A stretch of DNA of 64,000 bases from positions 1,240,001 through 1,304,000 of the forward strand of contig NZ_CP037948.1 of NCBI RefSeq assembly GCF_004358425.1, in the 5' to 3' direction. Source of the DNA: Qipengyuania sediminis (GTDB taxonomy: Bacteria > Pseudomonadota > Alphaproteobacteria > Sphingomonadales > Sphingomonadaceae). Under the pieces are notes generated by a model. The model was not told the DNA's origin, made no database searches, and was given only the letters and a program-made list of their open reading frames with translations. The position numbers were made by a program, and so were the translations under genes. Positions 11,036 through 20,460 of this stretch are shown in pieces; position 1 is the stretch's first letter; every line of letters begins with the position of its first letter.

Positions 11036-11058
11036 CGCCTGCAGACCTAAACGCCTTG

Positions 11059-11757
11059 TCAGATCAAATGGCGGGCCATGGCCTTGGTGACGGCGGCAAT
11101 TCGATCGTGCACGCCCAGCTTATGGTAGAGACGCCGGACATGCGTTGCTACCGTGGCCGGCGCGATCTTGAGAATGATGGCGATATCCGCCTGCGATTTC
11201 CCCTTCGCAAGCCATTCGAGCACCTGGCGTTCACGCGGCGACAGGCCGGGAGGCGGCTCGTCGATTTGCAAGAGCTCCATGCGGGTGTGGAACTGCTGTG
11301 CGACAGCCGACACGAGCGCGACATCGACCTCGTCCAGCAGCTTGGGATGGGCACATTGGCTCAAGCCGATGAATCCCGGCCGGCCGAACGGTCCATAGGT
11401 TGGAACCGCCAATCCATTCGTAAGCCCCGAGTATCTAAAGGCGGCGATGAAGCAATGCTCGTCTTTGGTGAGATTGGTAAGCATCGAGAGCAGATCGTCG
11501 ATCCGTTCAGGACGGCCGAGCCGGAAGCTCATCCCCGGAATGGGGTCAAACCGATGGAGTGCATTTTCGCGGTAACGCTTCATCCACTCCTGCGGCATTC
11601 CGCTCTCGCGCAGAACATACTCGCCAACCATATTCTTTGGCGCGACGTAGCAAACGCCCCCAAAGCCCTGGCCGTTATAATACTCCACCAGCAAATTGAA
11701 TAAAGCGTCGGGAGTATGGCAACTGTTGATCGCGTCTAGGACATAACGATCGCGCAT
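11059..11757 (-). CDS. LuxR-family regulator with autoinducer-binding domain (LuxR solo)
   Basis: The 232-residue protein has an N-terminal autoinducer-binding-type domain and a C-terminal LuxR helix-turn-helix (about 171-230, GLSPRERQVLEWLAKGKSQADIA). Of the conserved acyl-homoserine-lactone pocket residues, W58, Y62, D71, P72 and G115 are present, but the Trp equivalent to TraR W85 is absent. No luxI synthase gene is in the window. The protein may therefore sense another organism's signal or a different ligand. GGGAGA precedes the ATG. The coding strand is visibly less GC-rich than its neighbours, and the gene is divergent from the FixJ-like gene. Confidence 0.85.
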   Translation of the reverse strand: MRDRYVLDAINSCHTPDALFNLLVEYYNGQGFGGVCYVAPKNMVGEYVLRESGMPQEWMKRYRENALHRFDPIPGMSFRLGRPERIDDLLSMLTNLTKDEHCFIAAFRYSGLTNGLAVPTYGPFGRPGFIGLSQCAHPKLLDEVDVALVSAVAQQFHTRMELLQIDEPPPGLSPRERQVLEWLAKGKSQADIAIILKIAPATVATHVRRLYHKLGVHDRIAAVTKAMARHLI

Positions 11758-11940
11758 CGCGATCTCTCCCTACCCACGCGCGCACCTTGGTGAGCCTGGG
11801 TCTTAACCTGAAAGATTTATCATTGGCAAGGCCAGTCCTACAGCTTGATGACAGCCGGTTGCGTGACTGGTCTTTACCCCTATCGATAAGCAACTGTCTT
11901 CGCTCATCGTTTGGCCCGGCCTGATATGGAGTGAGCTCCC

Positions 11941-12552
11941 GTGTGGAACAAGGTGGTTGTGGTAGACGCAGACGATGCGCGCCGCAGCGCTGTCTATCGC
12001 GCCCTTTCGCCGTCGATCACCGTAATTCCCGTAAGCACGGTGCGCGAACTGGGCAGAGCCTGGCCCGAGGATGCCTGGTTCCTGGTGCATGACGAGGATA
12101 CAGTATTCGACGATCTGCTGACCAGGTTCGGCGACCGCGGGCGCTTTTATCCGGTCGTCCTGTATTCCGAAACGCTGGTACCTAACGTGATGGTGGGGCG
12201 AATCCTGAGTGGCGCGATCAACTATGTTCTATGGCCGAGCGACGGCGAGACGTTGATGGCCGCCATGACCGGAATGGAAGAACTGGCCCGTCAGCGCTGC
12301 GCCGCTTCGGCGGCTAGACTGGCGGCGCGCGTCAAGCTGCAGCGCCTGTCGCCGCGTGAATACGAGGTGTTGCACGCAATGCGGCGGGGCCTCACCAACA
12401 AGCAGATCGCCAAGGAACTGGGTATCAGCAATCGCACGGTCGAAATTCACCGTTCCAATGCGATCGCCAAGCTCGGCACGGGTCAATCGATCGCGGCGGC
12501 CGCGCTGCTGGTGGAAGCGGAAGACGGTTTGCCGCTCAGCATGGCGAACTGA
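11941..12552 (+). CDS. FixJ-type response regulator with degenerate receiver
   Basis: The 203-residue protein starts at GTG (GGAG lies 9 bases upstream). Residues 1-110 resemble a receiver domain: acidic pocket D9/D11 and a possible phospho-acceptor D51 (FLVHDEDTVFDD). The conserved Lys of the KP motif is replaced by Trp (YVLWPSD, W98) and the MPxxxG loop is missing. Residues 131-195 are a clear LuxR-type helix-turn-helix (LSPREYEVLHAMRRGLTNKQ). It probably acts as a phosphorylation-independent or differently gated DNA binder. No partner kinase is nearby; its divergent neighbour is the LuxR solo. Confidence 0.8.
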   Translation: MWNKVVVVDADDARRSAVYRALSPSITVIPVSTVRELGRAWPEDAWFLVHDEDTVFDDLLTRFGDRGRFYPVVLYSETLVPNVMVGRILSGAINYVLWPSDGETLMAAMTGMEELARQRCAASAARLAARVKLQRLSPREYEVLHAMRRGLTNKQIAKELGISNRTVEIHRSNAIAKLGTGQSIAAAALLVEAEDGLPLSMAN

Positions 12553-12585
12553 CGCGACCAAAGGCGCTGCTGCAAATCCAGGAAG

Positions 12586-12660
12586 TGGTGCCCAGGGGCG
12601 GAGTCGAACCACCGACACGACGATTTTCAGTCGTCTGCTCTACCACTGAGCTACCCGGGC
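12586..12660 (-). tRNA. tRNA-Phe (GAA)
   Basis: The minus strand folds as a 75-base tRNA with encoded CCA. The acceptor stem GCCCGGG pairs with CCTGGGC (one G-T). The D arm has AGCTCAGTGG, and the T arm has GGTTCGACTCC. The anticodon stem GACGA/TCGTC holds the loop CTGAAAA, giving anticodon GAA. Confidence 0.97.
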
Positions 12661-12708
12661 ATGCACGGCGCCTCGCGGCGGCGGATGCGGAGGGCGCCTA
12701 TGACGAGC

Positions 12709-12733
12709 AACCCGCGCTTTGGCAAGCGGGGTT
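12709..12733 (+). terminator. hairpin with T-rich tail between tRNA-Phe and purC
   Basis: AACCCGCGCTT and AAGCGGGGTT form a roughly 10-bp stem with one bulge and a TGGC loop, followed by TTCGCTT. It reads as a plus-strand terminator, although the nearest plus-strand gene upstream is the FixJ-like gene beyond the tRNA. It might insulate purC. Confidence 0.35.
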
Positions 12734-12856
12734 TCGCTTCGCAGCGGCCGGGGGGAGCCGGTTTGCCCTGCAGCCCCCCATCCGCTAGGGCGCGGCTCTG
12801 TCATGCCCGGGGCAGCCCGGCGCCCCGTCCCATTCGCCTGAAAGGCCCAGCCCCAC

Positions 12857-13654
12857 ATGTCCCGTCGCCGCCAGATCTATGAAGGCAAGGCCAAGATCCT
12901 CTACGAAGGGCCCGAGCCCGGCACGATCATTCAGTATTTCAAGGACGATGCCACCGCCTTCAATGCGCAAAAGAAGGGCACGATCAACGGCAAGGGCGTT
13001 ATCAACAACCGCATCAGCGAATATGTCTTTACGCGCTTGAACCACATCGGCGTGCCGACCCATTTCATCCGCCGGCTGAACATGCGCGAACAACTCGTCC
13101 GCCAAGTGGAGATCGTGCCGATCGAAGTGGTGGTGAGGAATGTCGCTGCGGGCTCAATCTGTACCCGGCTGGGGCTGGAGGAAGGCGAGCCGCTGCCGCA
13201 CACGCTTATTGAATATTGCCTCAAGGACGATGCGCTGGGCGATCCCAAGGTCTCCGAGGAGGAGATCGCCTGTTTCAACTGGGCGGGCAGCGAGGAGATG
13301 GCGGACATCAGCTCGATGGCGATCCGCATCAACGATTTCCTCTGCGGGCTGTTCGCCGCCATCGACATCCGCCTCGTCGATTTCAAGCTCGAGTTCGGGC
13401 GGCTCTGGGACGGCGATTTCAGCCGCATCATACTCGCCGATGAAATCAGCCCGGACGGATGCCGCCTGTGGGACATGACCACCGGGGAGAAGCTCGACAA
13501 GGACCGGTTCCGTCGCGATCTGGGCGGTGAGGAGGAAGCCTATCGCGAAGTCGCGCGCAGGCTCGGCCTGCTCGACGGCGAGAACGGCCCGGGCGAGGTC
13601 CTTGACATGGCCCACCACCGCGGCCGTCTGCGCGGGACGGTGAAAAAGAAGTGA
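12857..13654 (+). CDS. purC: SAICAR synthase
   Basis: Phosphoribosylaminoimidazole-succinocarboxamide synthase joins CAIR and aspartate with ATP in purine synthesis. The protein has 265 residues and starts [20 protein letters not shown], the family signature. The core has [14 protein letters not shown] and [10 protein letters not shown], the ATP/CAIR-binding motifs. purS and purQ follow about 3 kb downstream, separated by an M16 protease gene. Confidence 0.97.
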   Translation: MSRRRQIYEGKAKILYEGPEPGTIIQYFKDDATAFNAQKKGTINGKGVINNRISEYVFTRLNHIGVPTHFIRRLNMREQLVRQVEIVPIEVVVRNVAAGSICTRLGLEEGEPLPHTLIEYCLKDDALGDPKVSEEEIACFNWAGSEEMADISSMAIRINDFLCGLFAAIDIRLVDFKLEFGRLWDGDFSRIILADEISPDGCRLWDMTTGEKLDKDRFRRDLGGEEEAYREVARRLGLLDGENGPGEVLDMAHHRGRLRGTVKKK

Positions 13655-13688
13655 TCGGCACGAACGCGTTCGAAAAGGGTCTATAGAG

Positions 13689-16577
13689 ATGTTGAAGCCA
13701 ACCGGCGCGCGGCTCGCCGTGATTTCGCTACTCGCGCTCGCGCTTGCAGGGTGCGCCACCAATCTCTCTGCGGACGCGCCGCGCGCACAAGCCGCCGCGC
13801 CGGCGCTCCAGCCAACCGGCACGACCGGCTGGGGCTTTCCGATCTATGACATCCCCGCCGATCCGGCGGTACGGTTCCTGACGCTGGATAACGGGCTGAA
13901 GGTTGCGATTCTCCGCAATGAGACGCCGAAGAACACGGTCGCGGTGCGGTTCGGGTTCGATGTCGGCTACGTCGACGAGGGCGCAGAGGCGGCCGGGCTG
14001 TCCCATTTCCTCGAGCACATGGCCTTCAATGGCAGCCGCAACGTGCCCGAAGGCGAGATGATCAAGCTGCTCGAGCGCGAAGGGCTCGCCTTCGGCGCGG
14101 ACACCAATGCATCGACCTCGTTCGAAGACACGATCTACAAGCTCGACCTGCCGCGGAACGATCCCAAGCTGTTCGACACCGCGCTGATGCTGATGCGCGA
14201 GACCGCGAGCGAGCTGACGCTGGACGCCGCGGCGATCGACCGTGAACGGGGGATCATCCAGTCCGAGACGCGCACCCGCAACACCTTCGCGCGGCGGCGG
14301 ATCAAGGATTACATCGATTTCATCGCGCCCGGCACCGCCTTCTCGCAACGGCTCCTGACCCCCGGGACCGACGCGAATATCGACGCCTTCAAGCCCGATA
14401 CGCTCGCCGCTTACTACCGCCGCTTCTACCGCCCCGACAATGCGGCGCTGGTGGTGGTCGGCGATATCGACCCGGCTGCGGCCGAGGCCGCGATCCGCCA
14501 ACGCTTCGCCGACTGGCGCAAGCCTTCCGATGCGCTCGCACGCGACGATCGCGGCCGCATTGACACTTCGCGCGGCACCGAAGCCCGCAATTTCGTCGAT
14601 CCCGGCGTCCCGGTGCTGGTCGCCATCGACCGCTTCGCACCCCCCGCCGAGCGGCCCGAGACTGAGGCGGAGTTTCGCCGCCAGCTCCTCCTCTCGCTCG
14701 GGACGGGGGTGCTCAACCGCCGCTTCGCGATCATCGCCAACGCGCCCGATGCGCCGATCATCTCAGGCGCTGCGGGCGCAGATGACTTTTTCGATATCGC
14801 CGCGCAGGCTTCGGTGACGGTGCAAGGCAAGGAGACCGAGACCGGCTGGCGTGATGCGTTGCGGGTGGCCGAGAACGAGACGCGGCGGCTGATCGAGCAT
14901 GGGGTTACCGACGCGGAACTCAGGGAACAGCTCGCCAATTTCGGCACGAGCTATCGCACCCAGGCCGAGCAGGCGGCAACGAGGCGCAGCCCGGCGCTGG
15001 CCGAAGCGATCCTTGGTACCGTCCAGCGGCGCGATATCTTCACGACCCCGGCAACGCGCTATGCGCTGTTCCAGCGGTTGCAGCCCGGCATCACCCCCGC
15101 CGCCGTGTCCGAGGCCATGGCCGCGCATTTCCGCGCCTCCGCACCTCTGATCCACGTCTCCACCAAAACACCGGTGGCGGGCGGGAGCGCTGCGATCCTC
15201 GCGGCCTATCGCGATGCGAGCGTACTGGCGGTTGAGCCGCCCAAAGCCGCCGCTGCTGCCAATTTCGGCTACAGCGATTTCGGCCTTCCGGGCACAATCG
15301 TTTCCGACACCACCATCGCCGATCTCGGCATCCGCCAGATCCGCTTTGCCAACAATGTCCGGCTGAACCTGAAGGCAACCGATTTCGAGACCGGTCGCCT
15401 GCGCTACCGCATTCGCGTCGGCTCGGGTCTGCTCGCGATCCCCAAGGAACGCGCTGCCCAGGCGGTGTTCCTCAGCGTGCTATCGGCCGATGCGGGAACC
15501 GGTAAGCACAGCTTGGACGAGTTGCAGCAGATTCTTGCCGGACGGCAGATCACCTACGGGCTCGGCATCGGCGAGGATGCGTTCGAGGTTGGCGGCGCGA
15601 CCACCATGGCCGATTTCCCCGCGCAGATGCAGGTCAGCGCCGCCTATGTCAGCGATCCGGGCTATCGCCCCGAAGCCTTCGCCAAATGGCGTGCGGTCGT
15701 CCCGACTATCACAGCGCAGCTGGACAGCACCCCGGCGGGCGTCGCGCAGGCGAAGGTCGGCAGATTGGTCGCGAACGGCGATCCGCGCTTCGGCGTGCCC
15801 GATGCGGCTGCGCTGGCCGCAGTCGATCCGGCGCAGCTGCGCGCTGATCTTGCCGATCAGCTGGCCAATGCTCCGGTCGAGATCACGGTCGTGGGCGCGT
15901 TCGATGCGACGCAGGTAATCGCCGCCGTTGCCTCGTCGTTCGGCGCGCTGCCCCAAAGGCAAGCGGCCCTCGCTGATTTCACGGCGTCGCGCCAAGTCCG
16001 CTTCGCTACCGATACCGCGCCGATCACATTGACCCACGGCGGCGCGGCGGATCAGGCGCTGGTGCAGGTATACTGGCCCGCGCGCGACGACAGAGATGCG
16101 CAAGCCGAAACGACCGCCGCGCTGCTCGCCGAAGTTTTCGGGCTCGAGCTTCTGGAAGAGGTCCGCGAACGGCTCGGCGCGACCTATTCGCCGCAGGCCG
16201 CCGCCTCGCTCTCCGACACCTTCACCGGCTTCGGCACGCTTTCGACCTCGATCGTCGTCGCGCCCAAGGATGCGGACGCGGTGTTCGCTGCCGTCGATGC
16301 GATCACCAAGCGGCTGCGGGATGCGCCGCCGACCGCCGACGTGCTGGAACGCGCGCGCCGCCCGCTGCTCGAACGCGCGGCGCAGCAGCAGCGTGAGAAC
16401 GGCTGGTGGCTCACGGTCGCGGGCGATAGCCAGCTCGAGGCCGAGCGGCTGGAGCGTTTCCGCACGCTGGAAGCGCGTCTGCGCGCGGTGACCCCGGCAA
16501 TGATCCAGGCCGCCGCGCGCGCCTATCTGCGCCCCGATCGCGACCTGCAGGTGCGCATCGTGCCGCGGGCGAAGTAA
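13689..16577 (+). CDS. M16 family zinc metallopeptidase, predicted lipoprotein
   Basis: The 962-residue protein begins with a lipoprotein signal (lipobox LALAGC, C22), so it should be anchored in an envelope membrane facing the periplasm. The active site is HFLEH at 106-110 (inverted HxxEH zinc motif), with the downstream conserved Glu region near ERGIIQSE. The C-terminal half (from about residue 530) is a second, motif-less M16 domain as in fused pitrilysin-type enzymes. Substrate is unknown. A palindrome CGAACGCGTTCG lies just upstream at 13661-13672. A second, differently built M16 protease occurs at 59213-62194. Confidence 0.9.
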   Translation: MLKPTGARLAVISLLALALAGCATNLSADAPRAQAAAPALQPTGTTGWGFPIYDIPADPAVRFLTLDNGLKVAILRNETPKNTVAVRFGFDVGYVDEGAEAAGLSHFLEHMAFNGSRNVPEGEMIKLLEREGLAFGADTNASTSFEDTIYKLDLPRNDPKLFDTALMLMRETASELTLDAAAIDRERGIIQSETRTRNTFARRRIKDYIDFIAPGTAFSQRLLTPGTDANIDAFKPDTLAAYYRRFYRPDNAALVVVGDIDPAAAEAAIRQRFADWRKPSDALARDDRGRIDTSRGTEARNFVDPGVPVLVAIDRFAPPAERPETEAEFRRQLLLSLGTGVLNRRFAIIANAPDAPIISGAAGADDFFDIAAQASVTVQGKETETGWRDALRVAENETRRLIEHGVTDAELREQLANFGTSYRTQAEQAATRRSPALAEAILGTVQRRDIFTTPATRYALFQRLQPGITPAAVSEAMAAHFRASAPLIHVSTKTPVAGGSAAILAAYRDASVLAVEPPKAAAAANFGYSDFGLPGTIVSDTTIADLGIRQIRFANNVRLNLKATDFETGRLRYRIRVGSGLLAIPKERAAQAVFLSVLSADAGTGKHSLDELQQILAGRQITYGLGIGEDAFEVGGATTMADFPAQMQVSAAYVSDPGYRPEAFAKWRAVVPTITAQLDSTPAGVAQAKVGRLVANGDPRFGVPDAAALAAVDPAQLRADLADQLANAPVEITVVGAFDATQVIAAVASSFGALPQRQAALADFTASRQVRFATDTAPITLTHGGAADQALVQVYWPARDDRDAQAETTAALLAEVFGLELLEEVRERLGATYSPQAAASLSDTFTGFGTLSTSIVVAPKDADAVFAAVDAITKRLRDAPPTADVLERARRPLLERAAQQQRENGWWLTVAGDSQLEAERLERFRTLEARLRAVTPAMIQAAARAYLRPDRDLQVRIVPRAK

Positions 16578-16642
16578 GCGTGTGCCTTGCCCCTCAAACC
16601 ACGCGGAGATAGGGCCTCCTGCTAGTCAGGAGCCGTGCCGAA

Positions 16643-16879
16643 GTGAAAGTTCGCGTCTACATCAGCCTCAAGCCCGGAGTGCTCGATCCGCAGGGGCGCG
16701 CGGTGCATCATGCGCTGGGCGGGCTGGGCTTCGACGGGGTCAGCGACGTGCGCATCGGGCGGACGGTGGAGCTCGAACTTGCGGATGACACGTCGCAAGA
16801 CAAGATCGAAGCCATGTGCCGGCAGTTGCTCGCCAATACGGTGATCGAGGATTTTCGCATCGAGAAGGTGTCGGAATGA
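16643..16879 (+). CDS. purS: phosphoribosylformylglycinamidine synthase subunit PurS
   Basis: PurS bridges PurL and PurQ in the FGAM synthase complex. The protein has 78 residues with the typical [18 protein letters not shown] start, encoded from a GTG, and DFRIEKVSE at the end. Its stop overlaps the purQ start as ATGA. purL is not in the window. Confidence 0.95.
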   Translation: MKVRVYISLKPGVLDPQGRAVHHALGGLGFDGVSDVRIGRTVELELADDTSQDKIEAMCRQLLANTVIEDFRIEKVSE

Positions 16880-17553
16880 GCTGGCGCGCCGCGGTCGTCA
16901 CCTTTCCAGGCTCCAACTGCGACCGCGATATGGCGGTCGCTCTGGAGACAGTGAGCGGCGTCCCGGCGCTTCGCGTGTGGCACGGCGATGCCGAGCTGCC
17001 GGAGCGGCTCGACTTCATCGCTTTGCCCGGCGGCTTCTCCTACGGCGATTATCTGCGCTCGGGAGCGATGGCGGCGGTGAGCCCCATCATGCGCGCTGTC
17101 GCCGCGGCGGCGGAGCGCGGGGTCGCGGTGCTGGGCGTCTGCAACGGCTTTCAGGTGTTGACCGAAGCGCGGCTGCTGCCGGGCGCACTGCTGCGCAATG
17201 CCGGGCAGACCTTTGTCTGCCGCGATGTCCGCCTGCAGGTCGAGAACAGCCAGACGCTCTTCACTGGCGGCTACGCGGCAGGGCAGGAGATCGCGATCCC
17301 CGTCGCGCATCACGATGGCAATTACTTCGCTGACGAAGCGACGCTCAATCGGCTGGAAGGCGAAGGCCGCATTGCCTTTCGCTATCTCGACGCCTGCAAC
17401 GGCTCGCAGCGAAACATCGCCGGGGTCCTGAACGCGGCGGGCAATGTGCTCGGCTTGATGCCGCACCCGGAACGCGCGATCGACCCGGCGCATGGCGGGA
17501 CCGACGGTCGCGCCCTATTCGAAAGCGCGCTTAACGCGCTCGCCATGGCCTAG
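16876..17553 (+). CDS. purQ: phosphoribosylformylglycinamidine synthase, glutaminase subunit
   Basis: PurQ releases ammonia from glutamine for FGAM synthesis. The ATG at 16876 overlaps purS and gives [20 protein letters not shown], a standard start; the frame also opens upstream within purS. The protein has 225 residues. The nucleophile is C89 ([10 protein letters not shown]), and PHPER near the end gives the His and Glu of the class I amidotransferase triad. It converges with the rsmB-like gene, the two stops sharing CTAG. Confidence 0.97.
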   Translation: MSWRAAVVTFPGSNCDRDMAVALETVSGVPALRVWHGDAELPERLDFIALPGGFSYGDYLRSGAMAAVSPIMRAVAAAAERGVAVLGVCNGFQVLTEARLLPGALLRNAGQTFVCRDVRLQVENSQTLFTGGYAAGQEIAIPVAHHDGNYFADEATLNRLEGEGRIAFRYLDACNGSQRNIAGVLNAAGNVLGLMPHPERAIDPAHGGTDGRALFESALNALAMA

Positions 17554-18782
17554 GCCCGGAAGCGCGCGACGAAGAACCCGTCCAGCCCGCCGGCCTCCGG
17601 CAGCATTCCCGGCTCGGTGCGCAGCCAGCCCTGCTCGGACGGCGCGAGACCGGCGGGGAGCTCGTCGGCGCGGATCGGATCGGCGGTCAGCGCAACCTTT
17701 GCCGCCTGTGCCTCGCCTTCCTCCCGCTCGAGCGAGCAGACGGCATAGACCAGCGTGCCGCCGGGTCTGAGCCATTGCGCGGCGCGGGCGAGCAGCGCGG
17801 CCTGCAATTCCGCCATCTGGGCGATGTGACGCGGGCCGATGCGGTGCAGCACGTCAGGATGGCGGCGCGCCGTGCCCGTCGCGGTGCAGGGTGCGTCGAG
17901 CAGGATCGCGTCGAAGCGATGCCTCGGTTCCCAGGCGAGCGCATCGGCGCGCACGATCCCCGCCTTGAGCCCGGTGCGCTTGAGGTTCTCCCGCAAACGT
18001 TCGAGCCGCCGTTTGGAAATGTCGAGCGCGGTCACCTGCCAGCCCGCGGCAGCGAGTTGCAGCGTCTTACCGCCAGGCGCGGCGCAGAGCTCCAGCACAT
18101 GCCGCCCCGCCCCCTCGCCCAGCAGCCGGGCGGGCAGCGAGGCGGCGAGATCCTGCACCCACCACGCGCCTTCCGCGTAACCTGGCAGCCTCTCGACCGC
18201 ATCACCGCGCGCGAGCCGCAGGTGACCGGACGCGAGGCTGTCGGCGGAAAGGCGGGTTGCCCACGGAGCAGTCCCGCCCGCGTCACGCAGGGTGAGATCG
18301 AGCGGCGGCGGTTCTCCCAGCCCGGCGGCGATTAAATCGACTCGATCCCCGAGCCGCGCGATCACATCGGCCGGAAGGCTCGGTTGCGGCGGGAGGGCCG
18401 CCCCGCCGCGCGTCAATGCCGCGAAGACGCCATGCGCCAGGCGGCGCGGGCCGCCCGATAGCAGTTCCAGCCCGGTCGCGACAACCGCATGTGGCGGCGT
18501 GCCGAGGCGCAGCCAGCCCGCCATCATCAGCCGCAGCACCATCCGCGCCTTGGCATCGGAGGGCAAAGGTTTCGCGGTGGCGCCGTCAATCAGTGCGTCG
18601 AGATCGGTAAGCCAGCGCAGCGTCTCGCCTGCCAGCGCGCGCGCCAGCGCCTTGTCCTCCATCCGCCGCACATCGGCAAGCGCGGCGGAGCCCGCCTGCT
18701 CGAGCGTCTCTCCGCGCCGCAGCACGGCGTCGAGCAGGCGCAGCGCGGCGCGGCGCGCATGAAAGCCGGATGGTGTCGCCAT
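17550..18782 (-). CDS. rsmB: RsmB-type rRNA (cytosine-C5) methyltransferase
   Basis: The 410-residue protein has an N-terminal NusB-like helical domain (starting [20 protein letters not shown]) and a C-terminal Rossmann methyltransferase domain with [14 protein letters not shown] (SAM motif). It has the two family cysteines in DAPCTATGT (motif IV) and [11 protein letters not shown] (motif VI, the usual nucleophile). This architecture fits RsmB, which methylates a cytosine of 16S rRNA. I take the ATG at 18782; the frame is open further upstream but that part is low-complexity and overlaps the divergent small gene. Confidence 0.88.
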   Translation of the reverse strand: MATPSGFHARRAALRLLDAVLRRGETLEQAGSAALADVRRMEDKALARALAGETLRWLTDLDALIDGATAKPLPSDAKARMVLRLMMAGWLRLGTPPHAVVATGLELLSGGPRRLAHGVFAALTRGGAALPPQPSLPADVIARLGDRVDLIAAGLGEPPPLDLTLRDAGGTAPWATRLSADSLASGHLRLARGDAVERLPGYAEGAWWVQDLAASLPARLLGEGAGRHVLELCAAPGGKTLQLAAAGWQVTALDISKRRLERLRENLKRTGLKAGIVRADALAWEPRHRFDAILLDAPCTATGTARRHPDVLHRIGPRHIAQMAELQAALLARAAQWLRPGGTLVYAVCSLEREEGEAQAAKVALTADPIRADELPAGLAPSEQGWLRTEPGMLPEAGGLDGFFVARFRA

Positions 18783-18839
18783 GACCGCGCGCCCTATCCC
18801 GCCTTGAAACCGCGCACCACCCCGCGCATCTTGGCGGCC

Positions 18840-18995
18840 ATGGAACGCGCCACCAAACGCCCGCCCGGCTTCATCAAACCCCCCACTTGGTCCAACTCGC
18901 CCCCGCCCCAACCCGCACCGCTTAAGAACGACGAGCCGATGAGCCCGACGCGCTATGGCGATTGGGAGAAGAAAGGCGTGGCCTGGGATTTTTGA
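18840..18995 (+). CDS. SdhAF4-like succinate dehydrogenase assembly factor (DUF1674)
   Basis: A 51-residue protein, MERATKRPPGFIKPPTWSNS and onward, ends TRYGDWEKKGVAWDF, the DUF1674 C-terminal signature. In mitochondria SdhAF4 binds flavinylated SdhA before complex assembly, and the bacterial proteins are assumed to do the same. Upstream residues in this frame have no support, so I use the ATG at 18840. It is alone here, divergent from rsmB, and not beside sdh genes. Confidence 0.8.
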   Translation: MERATKRPPGFIKPPTWSNSPPPQPAPLKNDEPMSPTRYGDWEKKGVAWDF

Positions 18996-19029
18996 CGATG
19001 ACCCTCGGGCCGTCGTCACCCCGACGAAA

Positions 19030-20418
19030 TCAAACGGCAGCTAGATTGATCCGCAGCCCATCCCTCGGCTTGGGAATCGGCCAGGCCTGCCACTCCGGCG
19101 ACCCGCCCTCCAGCGTCACTCGGTAGCGCGTCAGTAGCTGCGCCATCAGCACCTTCACCTGCATATAGGCGAAGTGCAGCCCGAGGCACATGTGCGCCCC
19201 ACCCCCGAAAGGCACCCAGGCGTATTTGTGCCGTGCGCGTTCCGCCTCGCGGGTGAAGCGCGTGGGATCGAAACGCTCGGGCTCGTCCCAGTAATCGGTG
19301 CTGTGGTGAGTCCAGTGGACATTGATGCCGACGCTGGTGCCCGCCGGAATACGGTAGCCGCCGAATTCGAAATCGCGGAGCGCGCGGCGCGGCATCGAGG
19401 GGACGGGCGGGATCAACCGCAGCGCCTCTTTGAAGGCCATTTCGGTCAGCTCGAGCTTGCCGAGGTCTTCGTAGGCGAGTTCTCCCGTGGATGCTACGGC
19501 ACGCGCTTCTTCGCGCAACTTCTCCTGCCAATGGGGATGCAGCGCCAGTTGCAGCAGCAACGCGGTGGCCGACGAAGTGATGGTGTCGTGCGCCGCCATC
19601 ATCAGGAAGTTCATGTGATCGACCACCGCGTCCACCGGCAGCGGATTGCCGGCCTCATCGGTCGCGGTGGCGAACTGGCTGAACATGTCCTGCCCCATGC
19701 CGTCGCCAGCCCGCCGCCGCGCGACTTCGCGGGTGAAATACTCGACCAGGAATGCCCGCCCGTCGACGCCGCGCTTCATCTGGGTGAAGGGCAGCGGCAC
19801 GCGCACCGGGGCGACACTCGCCTGCACCATGTCGACGAAGGCGCGGTTGATCCGATCGGCCTCCGGCCCCCAGGGCAGGCCGAGGAAGCTGTCCGCGGCG
19901 AGATCGAGCGTCAGCGCCTTGATCGCAGGGTAGAAGCGCATCGGGCCCGCGCCCCATGCCTCCACCCGCGCTGCGATCCCGCGATTGAGCGCGCCCATGT
20001 AATGGCGCATGGGTTCGGGCTTGAACGCGATCGAGAGCGCGCGGCGATCGGCGCGGTGATGCTCGAAATCGAGCAGCATCAGCCCACGCGGGAACAGCTT
20101 GTCGAGGATCGGTCCCCAGCCCTGTTCGCTCGAGAAGATCTTGTCGCGGTCGAACAGCACCAGCTCGTTCGCTTCTGCGCCGATCAGAGCGACGACCCAG
20201 CCGCCGAAGGCGCGGTTGCGATAGACCCGGCCGTATCTCGCAATCATCCGATCGGCGAAACCATGCGGATCGGCGAGCATGCGGAAGGTGTTGCCCACGA
20301 TCGGTGGCCCGCCCTCGCCCGGGATATGCGATATCGCCGAGGCGGGGATCGTCTCGCTCCAATGCGTGAAGCGCGGGGGCGCGGACGAATGCGGGGCGGG
20401 GGAAGCGAGCGTGGCCAT
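19030..20418 (-). CDS. cytochrome P450
   Basis: The 462-residue protein is a soluble bacterial-type monooxygenase. The heme loop is PFGGGAHMCLG with Cys 411. The I-helix has AAHDTITSS (acid-Thr pair for O2 activation), and EALRLIPPVP gives the ExxR motif. No ferredoxin or ferredoxin reductase gene is adjacent. Substrate cannot be inferred. A TetR-like palindrome at 20430-20451 lies just before the start, so expression may be inducible. Confidence 0.93.
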   Translation of the reverse strand: MATLASPAPHSSAPPRFTHWSETIPASAISHIPGEGGPPIVGNTFRMLADPHGFADRMIARYGRVYRNRAFGGWVVALIGAEANELVLFDRDKIFSSEQGWGPILDKLFPRGLMLLDFEHHRADRRALSIAFKPEPMRHYMGALNRGIAARVEAWGAGPMRFYPAIKALTLDLAADSFLGLPWGPEADRINRAFVDMVQASVAPVRVPLPFTQMKRGVDGRAFLVEYFTREVARRRAGDGMGQDMFSQFATATDEAGNPLPVDAVVDHMNFLMMAAHDTITSSATALLLQLALHPHWQEKLREEARAVASTGELAYEDLGKLELTEMAFKEALRLIPPVPSMPRRALRDFEFGGYRIPAGTSVGINVHWTHHSTDYWDEPERFDPTRFTREAERARHKYAWVPFGGGAHMCLGLHFAYMQVKVLMAQLLTRYRVTLEGGSPEWQAWPIPKPRDGLRINLAAV

Positions 20419-20429
20419 CGAATGCTCCG

Positions 20430-20451
20430 TTGCTTACCCCAGTGTAAGTAA
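20430..20451 (-). promoter_or_regulatory. TetR-like palindromic operator before the P450 gene
   Basis: TTGCTTAC and GTAAGTAA form inverted 8-base arms (7 of 8 match) with a six-base centre. The TTAC/GTAA palindrome is the style bound by many TetR-family repressors. It begins 12 bases before the P450 start codon, where a bound repressor would block transcription. No TetR gene is in the window. Confidence 0.5.
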
Positions 20452-20460
20452 AGCTGAGCG

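Noticed and set aside
11758..11940. Lux-box-like operator between the LuxR and FixJ genes
   Set aside because: CTG/CAG elements occur but not as a 20-base dyad with the expected centre.
9508..12660. Genomic island inserted at tRNA-Phe
   Set aside because: The patch has small accessory-like genes and partly lower GC next to a tRNA 3' end. However, I found no integrase and no direct repeat of the tRNA end, so the idea is unsupported.
13661..13672. Palindrome CGAACGCGTTCG between purC and the M16 gene
   Set aside because: It is a short perfect dyad without context such as a T-run or neighbouring half-site. It could be chance in GC-rich DNA.
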